From Chrysopilus asiliformis (Eukaryota; Arthropoda; Insecta; Diptera; Rhagionidae), in assembly GCA_964034945.1 (NCBI GenBank), contig OZ035960.1:102540733-102604732 (forward strand): a stretch of DNA of 64,000 bases, read 5' to 3'. This document shows positions 32,848 through 43,325 of the stretch, in pieces. The position numbers were made by a program, and so were the translations under genes. Under the pieces are notes generated by a model that was not told where the DNA came from, did not search any database, and saw only the letters and a list, made by a program, of their open reading frames with translations. Position 1 is the first letter of the stretch, and each line of letters opens with the position of its first letter.

Positions 32848-32949
32848 CAGTAGAATCCCTATAATTCGTATTTCAAGGAACCGACGTAAAAATACGAAGT
32901 ATCGGGATATTCGAATTAGAGGGATATACGAATTATCGGGATTCTACTG
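32848..32949. mobile_element. pogo/Tigger-like MITE 2
   Basis: CAGTAGAATCCCTATAATTC and its inverse ending GGGATTCTACTG are flanked by TA (32846-32847 and 32950-32951). A third box, (C/T)GAATTAGAGGGATA, lies inside. 102 bp. Confidence 0.8.
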
Positions 32950-33181
32950 TATTTATAGCCACCCCAGATGCCACAAACCCTTGCTATATACAGCTGTTCC
33001 ACCACCCAGGGCCGTATCGAAGGCTCTGGATTGGGGGGGGAGACATCTCAATTTTCCCAACTCGAACATCTAATTTTTCCCAACTGGGATGTACATAATA
33101 AAAATTCCTTTTCCTTGCCCAGAATCTCTGACCAGAAATTATAATAAAGAATAATGGTTATGTTAACATATTGTAATTTTT

Positions 33182-33187
33182 TTTATT
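33182..33187 (-). promoter_or_regulatory. Candidate poly(A) signal of the hAT gene
   Basis: AATAAA on the minus strand, about 110 bp beyond the stop codon and inside the element. Confidence 0.4.
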
Positions 33188-33294
33188 TTTCACATACAAT
33201 TAAATAAAGGGTAAACACTAATAATCTTATGCGACCCTTGAGAGAAAAGATAACCGTTGAAGATGACTTCAACTAGAGTCTGTACATATCTGAT

Positions 33295-36207
33295 TTATAG
33301 TACATGGATTCGTCTTTCCTTTAATTTTGCCCATGCCGAAACAAATTTCGTAAGGTCAATTGTATCAGTTAGGTCTTTTTCGCTGTGTAGTACCATTAAA
33401 GAACTCAGTCTTTCGTCTCCCATAGTCGACCTTAGAACGTTTTTCACCAGTTTTAGCTGGCTGAATTTGCGCTCATTCGTAGCTACGGAGAAACTGGCAG
33501 TTAGAACAAAAGTTATTAGCTGAAATGCTAATTTAAGTACCCCTTTCATTTCGCGGGCTCGCTTAACAATCTCTACCATGTTTTTTGCTTCTTTACAATC
33601 CCGAAACAGAATTTCCATCTCAGCCTGTAAAGCATAGACATCTGGTCTCTGGTCATGGGAAGGAATCATCTCCACTACCTTCTTCAAATTAGCTATTGTC
33701 AAAACGCTTTCTGAAACTGGAATTGGAAAGATGTCAAAGAGAGGCTTCATGCTATTGAGGCAAGCACTGACATTAGATTGTAGCAGAGAAGTTAATGTAT
33801 CTAGGACACACTTAAACTCTTTGCGAAAAAATGACTCCAAAGTGAAGTGAGCCTCCTCGTCGCGTGATTCATCTACTCGCTTTGGAGCCACCCTTCTTCT
33901 GTGATGTCGCTCAAAATCGTTCTCTGCTTCTATCCCAAGTTGACTTGAGAACTTTTTGGCACTTGATATCAAGTCATTCATGGCGGCAGTATCGTTGTTA
34001 ATTTTTTCCAGTGTTTCGATAGTGCCTTTAATTAATGACAAAGCATCAATTATGTTGAGCTGCACTGATTCCAGAGACTCTGTTAGGGCTTTCATTTTGT
34101 ACATTATGTTCTTCATAAACATAATAGAAACGATGAAATCGAAACTTATTACACGTTTACGCAAACCCAACGCTTTGCTCTTTGATTTCGCGTCAAAATG
34201 GGTTGTGCTTGAATGCGCAATATCAAAGAGAACTTCGGCTATAGCCTCAAGTGATGTGTTCACAGCTCTGATTGACTCAGCACGAGCAGTCCACCTGGTT
34301 TTGGATAAATTCCTCAGCAGCAATGAATTCTCGATTACACTAATTTTTTCTTTAAATGGCTGGAATCGTTTTGTGCTTGCTGTGAAAAATACATATAATT
34401 CTTCCATTATATTAAACATACCTGCAATTATTGCACTTGCGTTACAACTGTGCTCAACTGCCGTGTTGGTCCTATGAGCCTGGCATGGAGCAAATGGAAC
34501 ATTGTGGCCTGCAAGCTGTGTTACTTTTGCCTGGACACCATTAAACTTGCCAGACATCGAGGAAGCAAAATCATAAGACTGGAAGGCAATGTTTCCTATG
34601 TCCAAAGTGTGCCTTTCCAAGCAATTAACTATGCTGTTAGCAAGGCCGACCCCCGTCTTTTTTTCCGCTTCTTCGATGTCAAGTAAGCGTTCATTTGGCA
34701 AGCCATTTCCATCAACTGTCCGAACAACAATGGATAACATATCCTTGTGTGACGTATCGGGAGTAGTGTCAGCCATAATGGAATAGAATTTACTCTCATG
34801 CACTTCAGAGATTATACGATTACGTACTTCCGTCGCTAGAAGTTGAATAAACTCGTTTTGTGCTATTGGACTTAAGTATGAGACGTGATATGGTCGCAGC
34901 TTAATATCGTTCAGCCATTGCTTCAAAACTGGGTTATATCTTGCAACCAAATTCACAATCTGCTTGTAGTTACTCCCTTCCTCCGAACTAGGTGCTGATC
35001 CGCGATAAGCAAGTCCCTGACGACCTAAAGTACGAACTATATCAGATAGTACTTTAATGACCTCCGTGTTGAATGCCAGTTGTCTTTCTTCTTCTAACAT
35101 CTGCGTCCTTTTCTTTTTGTCAAGCAACAGATCAACATGTCCACATTTCAGCATATAATTGAAATAATCTTGCAAAGATGCCTTGTGTGCATCTGACGAG
35201 AAATGTTTTTCGAGCTTGCCTAAATTACCTGATCCAGAACTCTTCATTTTCCCCCAATTTCTAACGCCTACAGAGTGCCATGCTGTTTCATATTTTTCAC
35301 GACCTAAGCCTTGAGGGAAAAGTGAGCACAGGAAACAATAAGCGGCATCTTTGTGTGTGCTGTACTCAAGATACTCAAACTGACTGTACCACGCAGGATT
35401 GAATCGGTTCTTACCATCACTGGGAAACTGGTTTAACTTTGGTTGATGGGGGCCTAATGAAATTAGGTAGTTTCTTTGGTTGTCAAACTCAATTTTCTGA
35501 CGAAGTCCAGGGTCATGAAGAATGAGGTCACATTCAGGTTGTCGTTCATCTACTGCCATTCCAATATTCCTCAAATTGATATCAGTTATGAATCCGGTAC
35601 AGGTCGAAAGGGCAGTATCACAAGAATGTTTAATAGTCTCTAGTGAATCTATTATTTCAAGAACCGAAACCTGTTGGTTAGGAATAGTTTGTGACCGAAT
35701 TTTCTCCAACAACAGATTTCCATTATTTAACATATCTAAGACATGTGAGTACTTTCCTGCGCAGCTTAACCAACTATAGGATGGCATCGATTGCAACCCC
35801 TCCTCGACTATTTCATGATCTTCGGGATCTAATTGTTCAGATGGATTTTCGGCTTCCTCAGTTGGAGAAAATATATCTGTGCTGCTAGTGGTTGCTAATT
35901 TAGTTTCTGACGGGGTTTCTGGAATAAGTTTGGGTGACGGGGTGTCAGGATCACGAATTTCCAATTGCGTTGACAAAAGGGCTTCTTCAGTCCCTGCAGA
36001 TGAACCATCTGTCTTGCGACGCTTTGCGGCAGCAGCAGCAGCAGCCTGAAAGGGGTTTGACGGTGCACCAACAATTTTGACGTGTACAAACTGGCCACCA
36101 TGACATGATTCTTCGTGTTTTCTTTTAAAGTCATTATTAAACTTGTGACCACAAGAAGTACATTCGACTTTATATCGCTTATTTTTGCCACTTTCTTTTG
36201 TATTCAT
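33295..36207 (-). CDS. hAT transposase with TTF zinc finger (ZMYM1-like)
   Basis: A DNA transposase of 970 residues, expected to bind the element ends and carry out cut-and-paste transposition in the nucleus. ATG 36207 is the first in frame; a TAA lies upstream. In order: a C-x2-C-x11-H-x3-C finger (C16, C19, H31, C35); an alanine run (55-61); an S/T/E-rich linker; a TTF-type finger (about 268-345, with CFLC at 290-294 and H335/H341); a DUF4371-like RNase H-fold region with IMADTT (D480) and SYDFASSMSG (D546); the CQAH motif (C575, H578); RW at 638-639; and a C-terminal hAT dimerisation region (about 885-965) with SVATNERKFSQLKLVK, whose E912 fits the third catalytic acid. D480/D546/E912 give the expected D-D-E set. 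No stop or frameshift. The gene has no introns and is much less A+T-rich than its surroundings. A domesticated role is unlikely because the termini are intact. Confidence 0.95.
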   Translation of the reverse strand: MNTKESGKNKRYKVECTSCGHKFNNDFKRKHEESCHGGQFVHVKIVGAPSNPFQAAAAAAAKRRKTDGSSAGTEEALLSTQLEIRDPDTPSPKLIPETPSETKLATTSSTDIFSPTEEAENPSEQLDPEDHEIVEEGLQSMPSYSWLSCAGKYSHVLDMLNNGNLLLEKIRSQTIPNQQVSVLEIIDSLETIKHSCDTALSTCTGFITDINLRNIGMAVDERQPECDLILHDPGLRQKIEFDNQRNYLISLGPHQPKLNQFPSDGKNRFNPAWYSQFEYLEYSTHKDAAYCFLCSLFPQGLGREKYETAWHSVGVRNWGKMKSSGSGNLGKLEKHFSSDAHKASLQDYFNYMLKCGHVDLLLDKKKRTQMLEEERQLAFNTEVIKVLSDIVRTLGRQGLAYRGSAPSSEEGSNYKQIVNLVARYNPVLKQWLNDIKLRPYHVSYLSPIAQNEFIQLLATEVRNRIISEVHESKFYSIMADTTPDTSHKDMLSIVVRTVDGNGLPNERLLDIEEAEKKTGVGLANSIVNCLERHTLDIGNIAFQSYDFASSMSGKFNGVQAKVTQLAGHNVPFAPCQAHRTNTAVEHSCNASAIIAGMFNIMEELYVFFTASTKRFQPFKEKISVIENSLLLRNLSKTRWTARAESIRAVNTSLEAIAEVLFDIAHSSTTHFDAKSKSKALGLRKRVISFDFIVSIMFMKNIMYKMKALTESLESVQLNIIDALSLIKGTIETLEKINNDTAAMNDLISSAKKFSSQLGIEAENDFERHHRRRVAPKRVDESRDEEAHFTLESFFRKEFKCVLDTLTSLLQSNVSACLNSMKPLFDIFPIPVSESVLTIANLKKVVEMIPSHDQRPDVYALQAEMEILFRDCKEAKNMVEIVKRAREMKGVLKLAFQLITFVLTASFSVATNERKFSQLKLVKNVLRSTMGDERLSSLMVLHSEKDLTDTIDLTKFVSAWAKLKERRIHVL

Positions 36208-36272
36208 ATTTGTTCCGAATCCAATGTTCAAATAAACTTATAAGAAATTAAATACATTCTATAAAACTTATT

Positions 36273-36365
36273 ATTATGTAGGAAGACGTATTCTTCTTAA
36301 TATATAAAATGTTTCGCCGAATTATGTAGGAAGACCTTTTTTGGGGAATTATGTAGGAAGACCTA
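36273..36365 (-). promoter_or_regulatory. Three direct repeats upstream of the hAT gene
   Basis: ATTATGTAGGAAGAC occurs at about 36273, 36321 and 36349, within 70-160 bp upstream of the start codon. They probably belong to the promoter or 5' leader of the transposase. A CTTATAAG sequence lies nearer the ATG at 36238. Confidence 0.45.
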
Positions 36366-36614
36366 TTATTGTTCTTAGCGAAAGCTGTATGAAAGCATTT
36401 GTACGAATCGGAGGCTAGTACGAATCGGCTAGGTAGAAAAAGACAAGTTGGGATTTTGGGAAATCACCTAATGATATTTCCCAACTTGGGAAATCTCACA
36501 TCTTTAAGAAGTGAAATTCCCCAACTTCTAAAGGTCCAAATCCCAACTGAAGACTTATTGGGGGGGGAGCCTCCCCCCCCATCCCCCCCCAGTCGGTACG
36601 GCCCTGCCACCACC

Positions 36615-37385
36615 ATAAGCAAAAACTACGTTTGCCACCTCTAAACTCTTTTGATTTTTTGTCACCCTGAAAAAGTTTGCCGCTTGTGCAAATATTCAGT
36701 TTGCATCCCCGTAGGTCCAGACTTATTTTCATATGATTAAAAAATTTGGACACTCATCGTATAAAAAAAAGTAAATGCGATCAAGAGTTATGAAATTAAT
36801 TGCATTTGAAAAACCGAGATCACAACATCAAGCCCCTAAATTATTAGTTTAAGAACTCTAAAAAAATAGCGAATGAGGCAAAAAAAAATTTCTCAAACGA
36901 CGAATTGGCTTTTATACAAAGTATTTTAAAGTAAAAAATAAAATAAAAATTTCTAATACCTGTAGTTTTACAATAAACTCTATTATAGTCTGTACAAGTA
37001 ATTTTTACTTCTACTACCGGTATTGAACAACGCCAAATAGGGGCAATTTATCATATCTTGATTGCAAAAATCACACGGAATTGATAGTTATTTGTATTTT
37101 TCTAATGCAAGTCTTCTTAGAAGTCAACTGATTTTGTTCGGTGAGTCATACATGTTTTCCGGGCTTTGCCAGCAGTTGATCAGCTGACAGTCAGCTGGAA
37201 ACATGTTTTTACACTAAAATGAACAGCTGCTTCTATTGGCATAACTGTACTTCCTATGAATGTATGCGTAAATCTTAATGCATGAAATAATTCTGTCGAT
37301 CAGGGAATTCCAGTGTATTTGGGTGCGTTTGCGACAAAAAATATCGATCAAATTCAGTACCTATTTGCAATAATAAATCAAAATA
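36615..37385. other. No gene recognised
   Basis: A+T-rich spacer with no supported exon or element. Confidence 0.4.
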
Positions 37386-37389
37386 GCGG

Positions 37390-37775
37390 ACGAAAGTCAT
37401 AATTTTCGACAGTTTTTGGCAAACATCATAATTTTCGACACCTTTCGACGAACATCGTCATTTCCAACAGTTTTTGACGAAAAATCGTAGTTTTCCATAG
37501 TGACGAAAAATCGTAGTTTTCGAGAGATTTTGACGAAAAGTTGTAGTTTTCGAGAGATTTTGTCGGAAAATCGTAGTTTTCGAGAGATTTTGATAAAAAA
37601 TTGTGGTTTTCGATCATTTTGACGAATAATTGTGGTTTTCGATAGTTTTTGACAAAAAATTGTAGTTTTCGAGGGTTTTTGACGAAAAATCGTAGTTTCC
37701 AAGAGTTTTTAGACGAAAAATCGTAATGTTTGATATTTTCGGACGAAAAGTGTGATTTTTGCCGAAAATCGTAAC
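37390..37775. repeat. 30-bp minisatellite array 3, about 12 units
   Basis: Units resemble GACGAAAAATCGTAGTTTTC followed by GAGAGATTTT, with degenerate edges. A short second block of the same unit lies at 39709-39848. Comparison with array 1 shows shared GAAAAATCGT and GAGATTTT cores. Confidence 0.85.
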
Positions 37776-37779
37776 TTTT

Positions 37780-39029
37780 GACAGCTATGACAAAGGGTTT
37801 TTTTGCCCATGTTGTCGATATTAAATATTTTTCACTTAAAAAGCTTTTAATTTGACCTAAAAAGAGTAACTAAAAATAACGCTCACAATACAAGCTTGAA
37901 TGGAAATCTTTTTTTTTACAAATAAAAATCTCAATTTGAATTTTTTTCTGTTTCAATTCAACTGGTTTCGCCAAAATACGAAAACACAAAATTTAAGTGG
38001 AAAAATTAGGAACATAATACTTATCTATTTTCATTTCATAAAAAAAATATTTTTTTTTACGGGAGAAATACGCGAGAGATCTGTTATTAAACCGAAAAAT
38101 GTAAACAACATTCAGACATAAGCTATTACAGGAAATTATTTACAGCGAGGAAAAAAAAGCATAATATTATAAAAAAAACTCATACAGCCAATCATATATT
38201 ATGAGATTACAACATTAGGTTTTTCTCGGTTTTGTTGACTTGTTTACAACAATTTTTCAATAACAAACCGTAACTGTAATGAAATTTCATCGGCATAGAT
38301 AGGGCCTCATTAATACGTCAGTGTTTTTAAAAATTTCAAATTCAACATTGCGTTACCTTACCATCCGTTTTGATGCATTTTAGAATTACTCATGTGTCAT
38401 AGGAAAGCATAAAACCTAGTATAGTTTACAAACAAACACATGCCTACGTGATTTTTCGTCAAACAAAAATGATGTCGAATGTGAAATTTCAGTATAACTA
38501 AGTGAAATTGTGTTGTTGTTTACACATTCTCTGGCAATTTCCCCCGAAAAATGACCCTCGAAATTCACACAAGCGCGTGTACCATCGCTATCTTATATAC
38601 CTAAGATTTAGGTCTCTTGACATTTTGTAATCGACCAGACACGTGAATCAGAAGCTTTTGAGCGTAGAATTTATTATGAGACTTTATGTTTTTTTTTATG
38701 TTTTTTTTTTGCTCGTATATCAAGCTAATGTTGATTCATATTATTCAGTCCATACAATTTTTGTATTTTCTTTTTTATATATATATTTTTTTTAAATATG
38801 TACAAAGTATCAAAATTGATAAAGTTTGTGGTTTATGTTTTTACTTGATGTGTGGATAATGCTATATAAAATATTCCGTACGCTTTGCCTTTGATTTATC
38901 ACCTGTCATTCGCTTCCAGTGGATGAAGTTTGTTTTGAGCCCCTCGGTTTTCAACAAATTATAAGTTTTTTTGATGGATTGATCTGTGATTTGTTTTCCA
39001 CAAAGAAAATTTTATGACGATCAAATTTG
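37780..39029. other. No gene recognised
   Basis: A+T-rich spacer, including long T and AT runs near 38690-38800. No supported exon. Confidence 0.4.
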
Positions 39030-39033
39030 TTAA

Positions 39034-39381
39034 ACACGTTGAGCGCCACGTGGCCACCGGTGGTCATTCTTTGAATTAGACAGTAGACCGCGTGCTTACG
39101 AGCGGGTATTCCTTGGATGACATTCTGGGACCAACATTTTTTTTTTATGGATTTATTGCCAAATAAGTTTACATCCTGGGACCAAACTTAATATTTCTCA
39201 AAGCTAAATATATGTAAAAGGTTCCCACGGGTGGTCACGATGTCTCGAAATGAAACAAGTAGTGTGTCCACGGGTGGTCACGTGGTTCCCTCATCGACAT
39301 CCAATAATGACCCCCGGTGGTCACTTGGTCCTCTGTTGGAAAATTAAAATTCTCACTGGTGGGCACGTGGCGCTCAACGTG
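39034..39381. mobile_element. piggyBac-like MITE with GGTGGTCAC repeats
   Basis: Ends ACACGTTGAGCGCCACGTG and CACGTGGCGCTCAACGTG lie beside TTAA at 39030-39033 and 39382-39385, with one extra A on the left. Five GGTGG(T/G)CAC-like boxes inside are separated by CCACGGG or CCCCC-type spacers. TTAA targeting points to piggyBac-type mobilisation. Confidence 0.75.
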
Positions 39382-39435
39382 TTAAAAACAATATTCCAGT
39401 TTGAAAATTGTATTAATTGTACTATATATGATATA

Positions 39436-39684
39436 TGAGGCTATCAGAGCCAGAGGGGCCTGATCCACATGTCAAAATCGTGATTTTTTTTGTGTTTGAA
39501 TTACTATTGCGAGTGAGTTTTTAGATAAAAATATTTAGATGTACAAAAGAACATTTCAACATTGAGTAATAAAGTCCACAGAATTTTTTTTTCCCAAAAA
39601 TTTACAATCAATAATAGTACAAAAGTGGAAAAGCTTCAAAAACTCAATTATGTGGCTTGGGCCACTTTTGCTCTCAACGCCTCA
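39436..39684 (+). mobile_element. MITE family C, copy 4
   Basis: TGAGGCTATCAGAGCCAGAG start and AACGCCTCA end, flanked by TA on both sides. A 30-bp tract spanning its right end (CAACGCCTCATATCATATAT and on) is duplicated at 39848-39880, with minisatellite 3 units between. Confidence 0.85.
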
Positions 39685-39708
39685 TATCATATATGGGATT
39701 AGTTATTT

Positions 39709-39848
39709 TGACGAACATCATAATTTTTGACAGTTTTTGATGCAAAATCGTAGTTTTTAATAGTTTTTGACGAAAAATTGTAGTTTTCGAGAGTTTTTGA
39801 CGAAAAGTTGTAGTTTTCGAGAGATTTTGTCGGAAAATCGTACTTTTC
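39709..39848. repeat. Small block of 30-bp minisatellite 3
   Basis: Four to five units of the array 3 type (GACGAAAA(A/G)TTGTAGTTTT). It lies between the two copies of the CAACGCCTCATATCATATAT junction, so it was probably copied here with part of a family C MITE end. Confidence 0.8.
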
Positions 39849-40117
39849 AACGCCTCATATCATATATGGGATTAGTTATATCAAGGGGTTTCCAACTAGT
39901 CACTTTTTTGTACACCTCGACAATCTTTAATAATCTTTAGTGTTTTTGGTGCTGATTATTGGGATTTTTTTAAAGATTATAGAGATTATTGTGACTATTA
40001 GAGACTATTTGAGAAAAAATTCGGATTTTCAAAGATTGTTATCTTTTATTTGAGGCTATTGTAAGATTATCGGGATTATTTGATTTTGTACACCGATTAT
40101 CATGAGTTGTGTTCCCT

Positions 40118-40715
40118 TTGGAGTATACTAGAATTAGTATAACGTTTGTAACGCATCGAACCAATCTTCGGACACAAAAATAAATTACCGCATGTCTGTC
40201 TATCTGTCCGTTTGTCTGTCTGTGTGTCTGTCCATTCGTCTGTCTGTCCACCCGTCAGTCTGTCTGTCCCTCCGTCCGTCCATCCATCTGTCTGTCCATT
40301 CATCTGTCTGTCTGTCCGTTCGTCCGTCTGCCTGTCCGTCCGTCCGTCTGTTTGTCTGTCTGTCCGTCTGTGAACACCATAACTTTCGAAAAAATTGAGC
40401 TACAGACTTGAAATTTTGTACAATTACATTTCTCGTAAATGGCTACGACAAGTTCTTGAACGCTCAAAATTGCACCATTCCTTCCCCCCTCCCCCACACA
40501 AACGAAACAGTTTTTTTGCAATTTTCTCGAAAACGTTGAGCCACATTGAAAATTTTATTAAGGTGAAATGTGTTTAGAATAAGAATTCACATAACTCATC
40601 CATACATTAAAATCCAATCGGACCCCTTCTCCCCCTCTCCCATACAAATTGAAACTTTTTTCTTGTTTCCTCAAAAACTGTGTATCGTATCGAAAAATTT
40701 ATAGAAAGTTGGACC
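40118..40715 (-). repeat. Dispersed repeat family A, copy 4, with expanded GACA run
   Basis: Minus-strand copy with AGTATAACGTTTGTAACGCA, ATCTTCGGACACAAAA and about 180 bp of (TGTC/CGTC)n at 40193-40372, the longest such run in the window. It is followed by the TCTCGAAAAC tail modules to about 40715. Confidence 0.8.
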
Positions 40716-40719
40716 ACTC

Positions 40720-41870
40720 CTTCAGTTCTCAAAATATTTCGCAGCATCTTCAATCAAATTAGGAGTTGAGATGAACCGACAGCAGCGTTGCGACTGTGGC
40801 GTCACGAGTAGCTCTCAGCCAGTGAAATCATTTTGCTGCCGCTGCTACTGCTGGGTCATTGTGATTCCTGCTTATTTCTCTTCAAAAATGTTTTTTTTCC
40901 CAAATTTCCCATCACTTCAAAATCAATTACAAATCATTTTCTAGATAACCAACAAGTTTATGAATTTCATGTCCAAAGTACTATTTATTTTTACACGTTA
41001 AGCACGTGAGGACTTTATCAGAATTCGGTAAACAACTTACTTGTCTGGAATGTGACCGTGTAAATCAGCATTAAATTTGTTATAAATAAAATACGCAATA
41101 TTTTTAATCAGCTCCTGTGTGAGGGTAACGGAAAATCTTCAAACTATTTAAAAGATTTACAATCAAAAGCGTGCGACAGTGACCTCTTTGCACCCCCAAT
41201 CTCCTATACCTGAAAAAAGAAAACATTTAAACGTTGGCGGTTGCCTGCTAAATTCTATTTACACCCACCTGATACCACAAAATTTAGGAGTTCATGATGG
41301 ATCACCTATAAATTAATTGGATAACAGAATGCCACACCAGGAATTTTCAAATTTTCTGCGCCATTTCTTATGATTGCTTATGGTTTTTTTTTGCATGTCG
41401 GTTTTGTGATATACATATGTACGTACAATTCTTTTGACGATAAGGAAATTTAATTGCTGATAATACAGCGTTGACGTTGAATGGTGATGATGAGGCCAAG
41501 TTTTTAAGATGGTCTTGGAAAATTATACCCTAAGTCGCCGATAACCCCAGACACTGCCGGCTTTTGTCTACAACAAGTCTAAAAATATATAAAGATAAAC
41601 ATTACTTATTTTTTTACTTGAACAGTGATTTGTTGGGTTTTTTTTCTTGTATTCTTGAAATCAAAATAATTGATAAACAAATTGACTTATAAACAGTAGC
41701 AATTTTGTAATTTATTCAGAATCGCGTAAATATTGCTTTCACTTTTATTGTAACACTTTTCAAATACACTGAGAAAAAAACTTATAGTACAGATTGCTAT
41801 AAATTATAGGAACATGTGGTGTTTGCTCCTATAAATATGGGAGAACCGAAAAACAAATATTAAATGTGAG
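40720..41870. other. No gene recognised
   Basis: A+T-rich spacer. A lone ACACTGAGAAAAAAAC transposon-like end is at 41767. No partner was found. Confidence 0.4.
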
Positions 41871-41876
41871 GCGTTA

Positions 41877-42114
41877 ATAGCTAGAGTGGCCCAACCCACA
41901 TAATCGAGTTTTTGAAGCTTTTTCACTTTTGTACTATTATTTACTGTAAATTTTTGGAAAAAAAATTTGTGTGGACTTTATTACTCAATGTTGCAATTTT
42001 CTTTTGTGCATACAAACATTTTTATCTAAAAACTCACTCGCAATAGTGATTCAAACACAAAAAAATTCACGATTTCAACATGTGGGTTGGTCCACTCTAG
42101 CTTTTAACGCCTCA
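41877..42114 (-). mobile_element. MITE family C, copy 5
   Basis: TGAGGCGTTAATAGCTAGAG and the inverse ending TTTTAACGCCTCA, flanked by TG on both sides (41875-41876 and 42115-42116) rather than TA. Confidence 0.85.
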
Positions 42115-42116
42115 TG

Positions 42117-43320
42117 TAACGTTACAATTGCATATTTTTACTTCACCATCTCCATTGCACACTTCTGATCAAGATAGCCAAAATCAGGCTTGTCCAATCC
42201 GTGGGTCAGGACGTGTTTGAATGTGGCTCAACAAAAACTGATATATTTACAAACTTTATGAATTAATGAAAATTAAATTACTTAAAATTGTTAACTACGT
42301 ATGTATATATTCTACGTTTTTACTAATCAGCTATCTTTAGGGTTAGTATTTGTGGCCCAATAAAACTCGTCTTCTCTCAATGTGACAAAGGAAAGCTAAA
42401 AAGTTGGGCACCCCTGGCCTAAATCAATCACGTTGACCAAAATTACTCGTCAGTGAACGAATTTCAAAAATCTCTCAAGTAGATTTTGAGATTTTAGCGA
42501 TCATATAAACATAATAAGCAACATTTTAAATAAGTATCTGCCAAAAATTGATTTCACATCATTTACATATTTTAAAGTATCTGTCCTTTAGTATAAATCG
42601 ATAATCTCTTCTTATACGAACGAACGTTTGAAGTGTATTTATTTCCACGCTCCTCTCCAACCCACAATTTAATACATTTTCCGATTCTCTGTATGATTTC
42701 ACAGTCAATGAGCAGGAAAGTCTCGTAATTTAAGAAGTTTCAGAAGATTTCCTTGATTTTTTGTTTAAATTTTATAAAGTGGGAGGGCATTTCTATTTCC
42801 ATAATATTTATATTCTGTTATTTATAGGATATACCTTCAATAATGATAAATGGCGCTGTCCTAGTAACCACTGCGAAAGAGTGTAGATTTAAAAAAAAAT
42901 GATAAGTTCGTTTTAGAGGAGGTTTTTTTAAGAAGGCAAGGTCGCAAGGCTTTTTTACATGGTGTCTTATGGGGGACAAATGCTCTTATCGTAGCTTAAT
43001 CAAATTTTGCACACCTTTTATTTATGCCAAATTACATATTTTTAGCTGTTTGTTTTTTATTCTGACAAAAACTGTAATCAACAGCCCATGTGAAACTTTT
43101 TTGTTATTTTGTGTGATAATTCTTGACGGTGGTCTACATTCCATATTTCAAATACTGGCGGAAGTTTTGTCATATCCGCAGCTATTTTGTTAGCCAGTGT
43201 TGCCATCTTCAAGTAAAAAAATATGGCAATATGTCTTGTAATTTTGGACAAATGGGTCTTTTGTGAAAAAGGTGACTTTTCAGGAGACGCAAAAAAGCAA
43301 TTTTTCATAAGGTTTTCTTT
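42117..43320. other. No gene recognised
   Basis: A+T-rich spacer; frames of about 75 codons look random. Confidence 0.4.
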
Positions 43321-43325
43321 ACAGT

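Larger units (their letters stand above)
33007..36606 (-). mobile_element. Complete autonomous hAT transposon, 3,600 bp
   Basis: The left end CAGGGCCGTATCGA and right end TCGGTACGGCCCTG are imperfect inverted repeats. Identical 8-bp sequences CCACCACC lie immediately outside (32999-33006 and 36607-36614). Next to the ends come G-runs and then several (T)TTCCCAACT(T)GGG-type subterminal motifs, about 33046-33092 and 36441-36560, likely transposase-binding sites. One uninterrupted gene on the minus strand fills most of the interior. Perfect duplication plus an open gene argues for a recent insertion. Confidence 0.96.

Noticed and set aside
33956..34477. 173-codon plus-strand frame within the hAT gene
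   Set aside because: It is antisense to conserved transposase codons; the minus-strand frame has clear domains.
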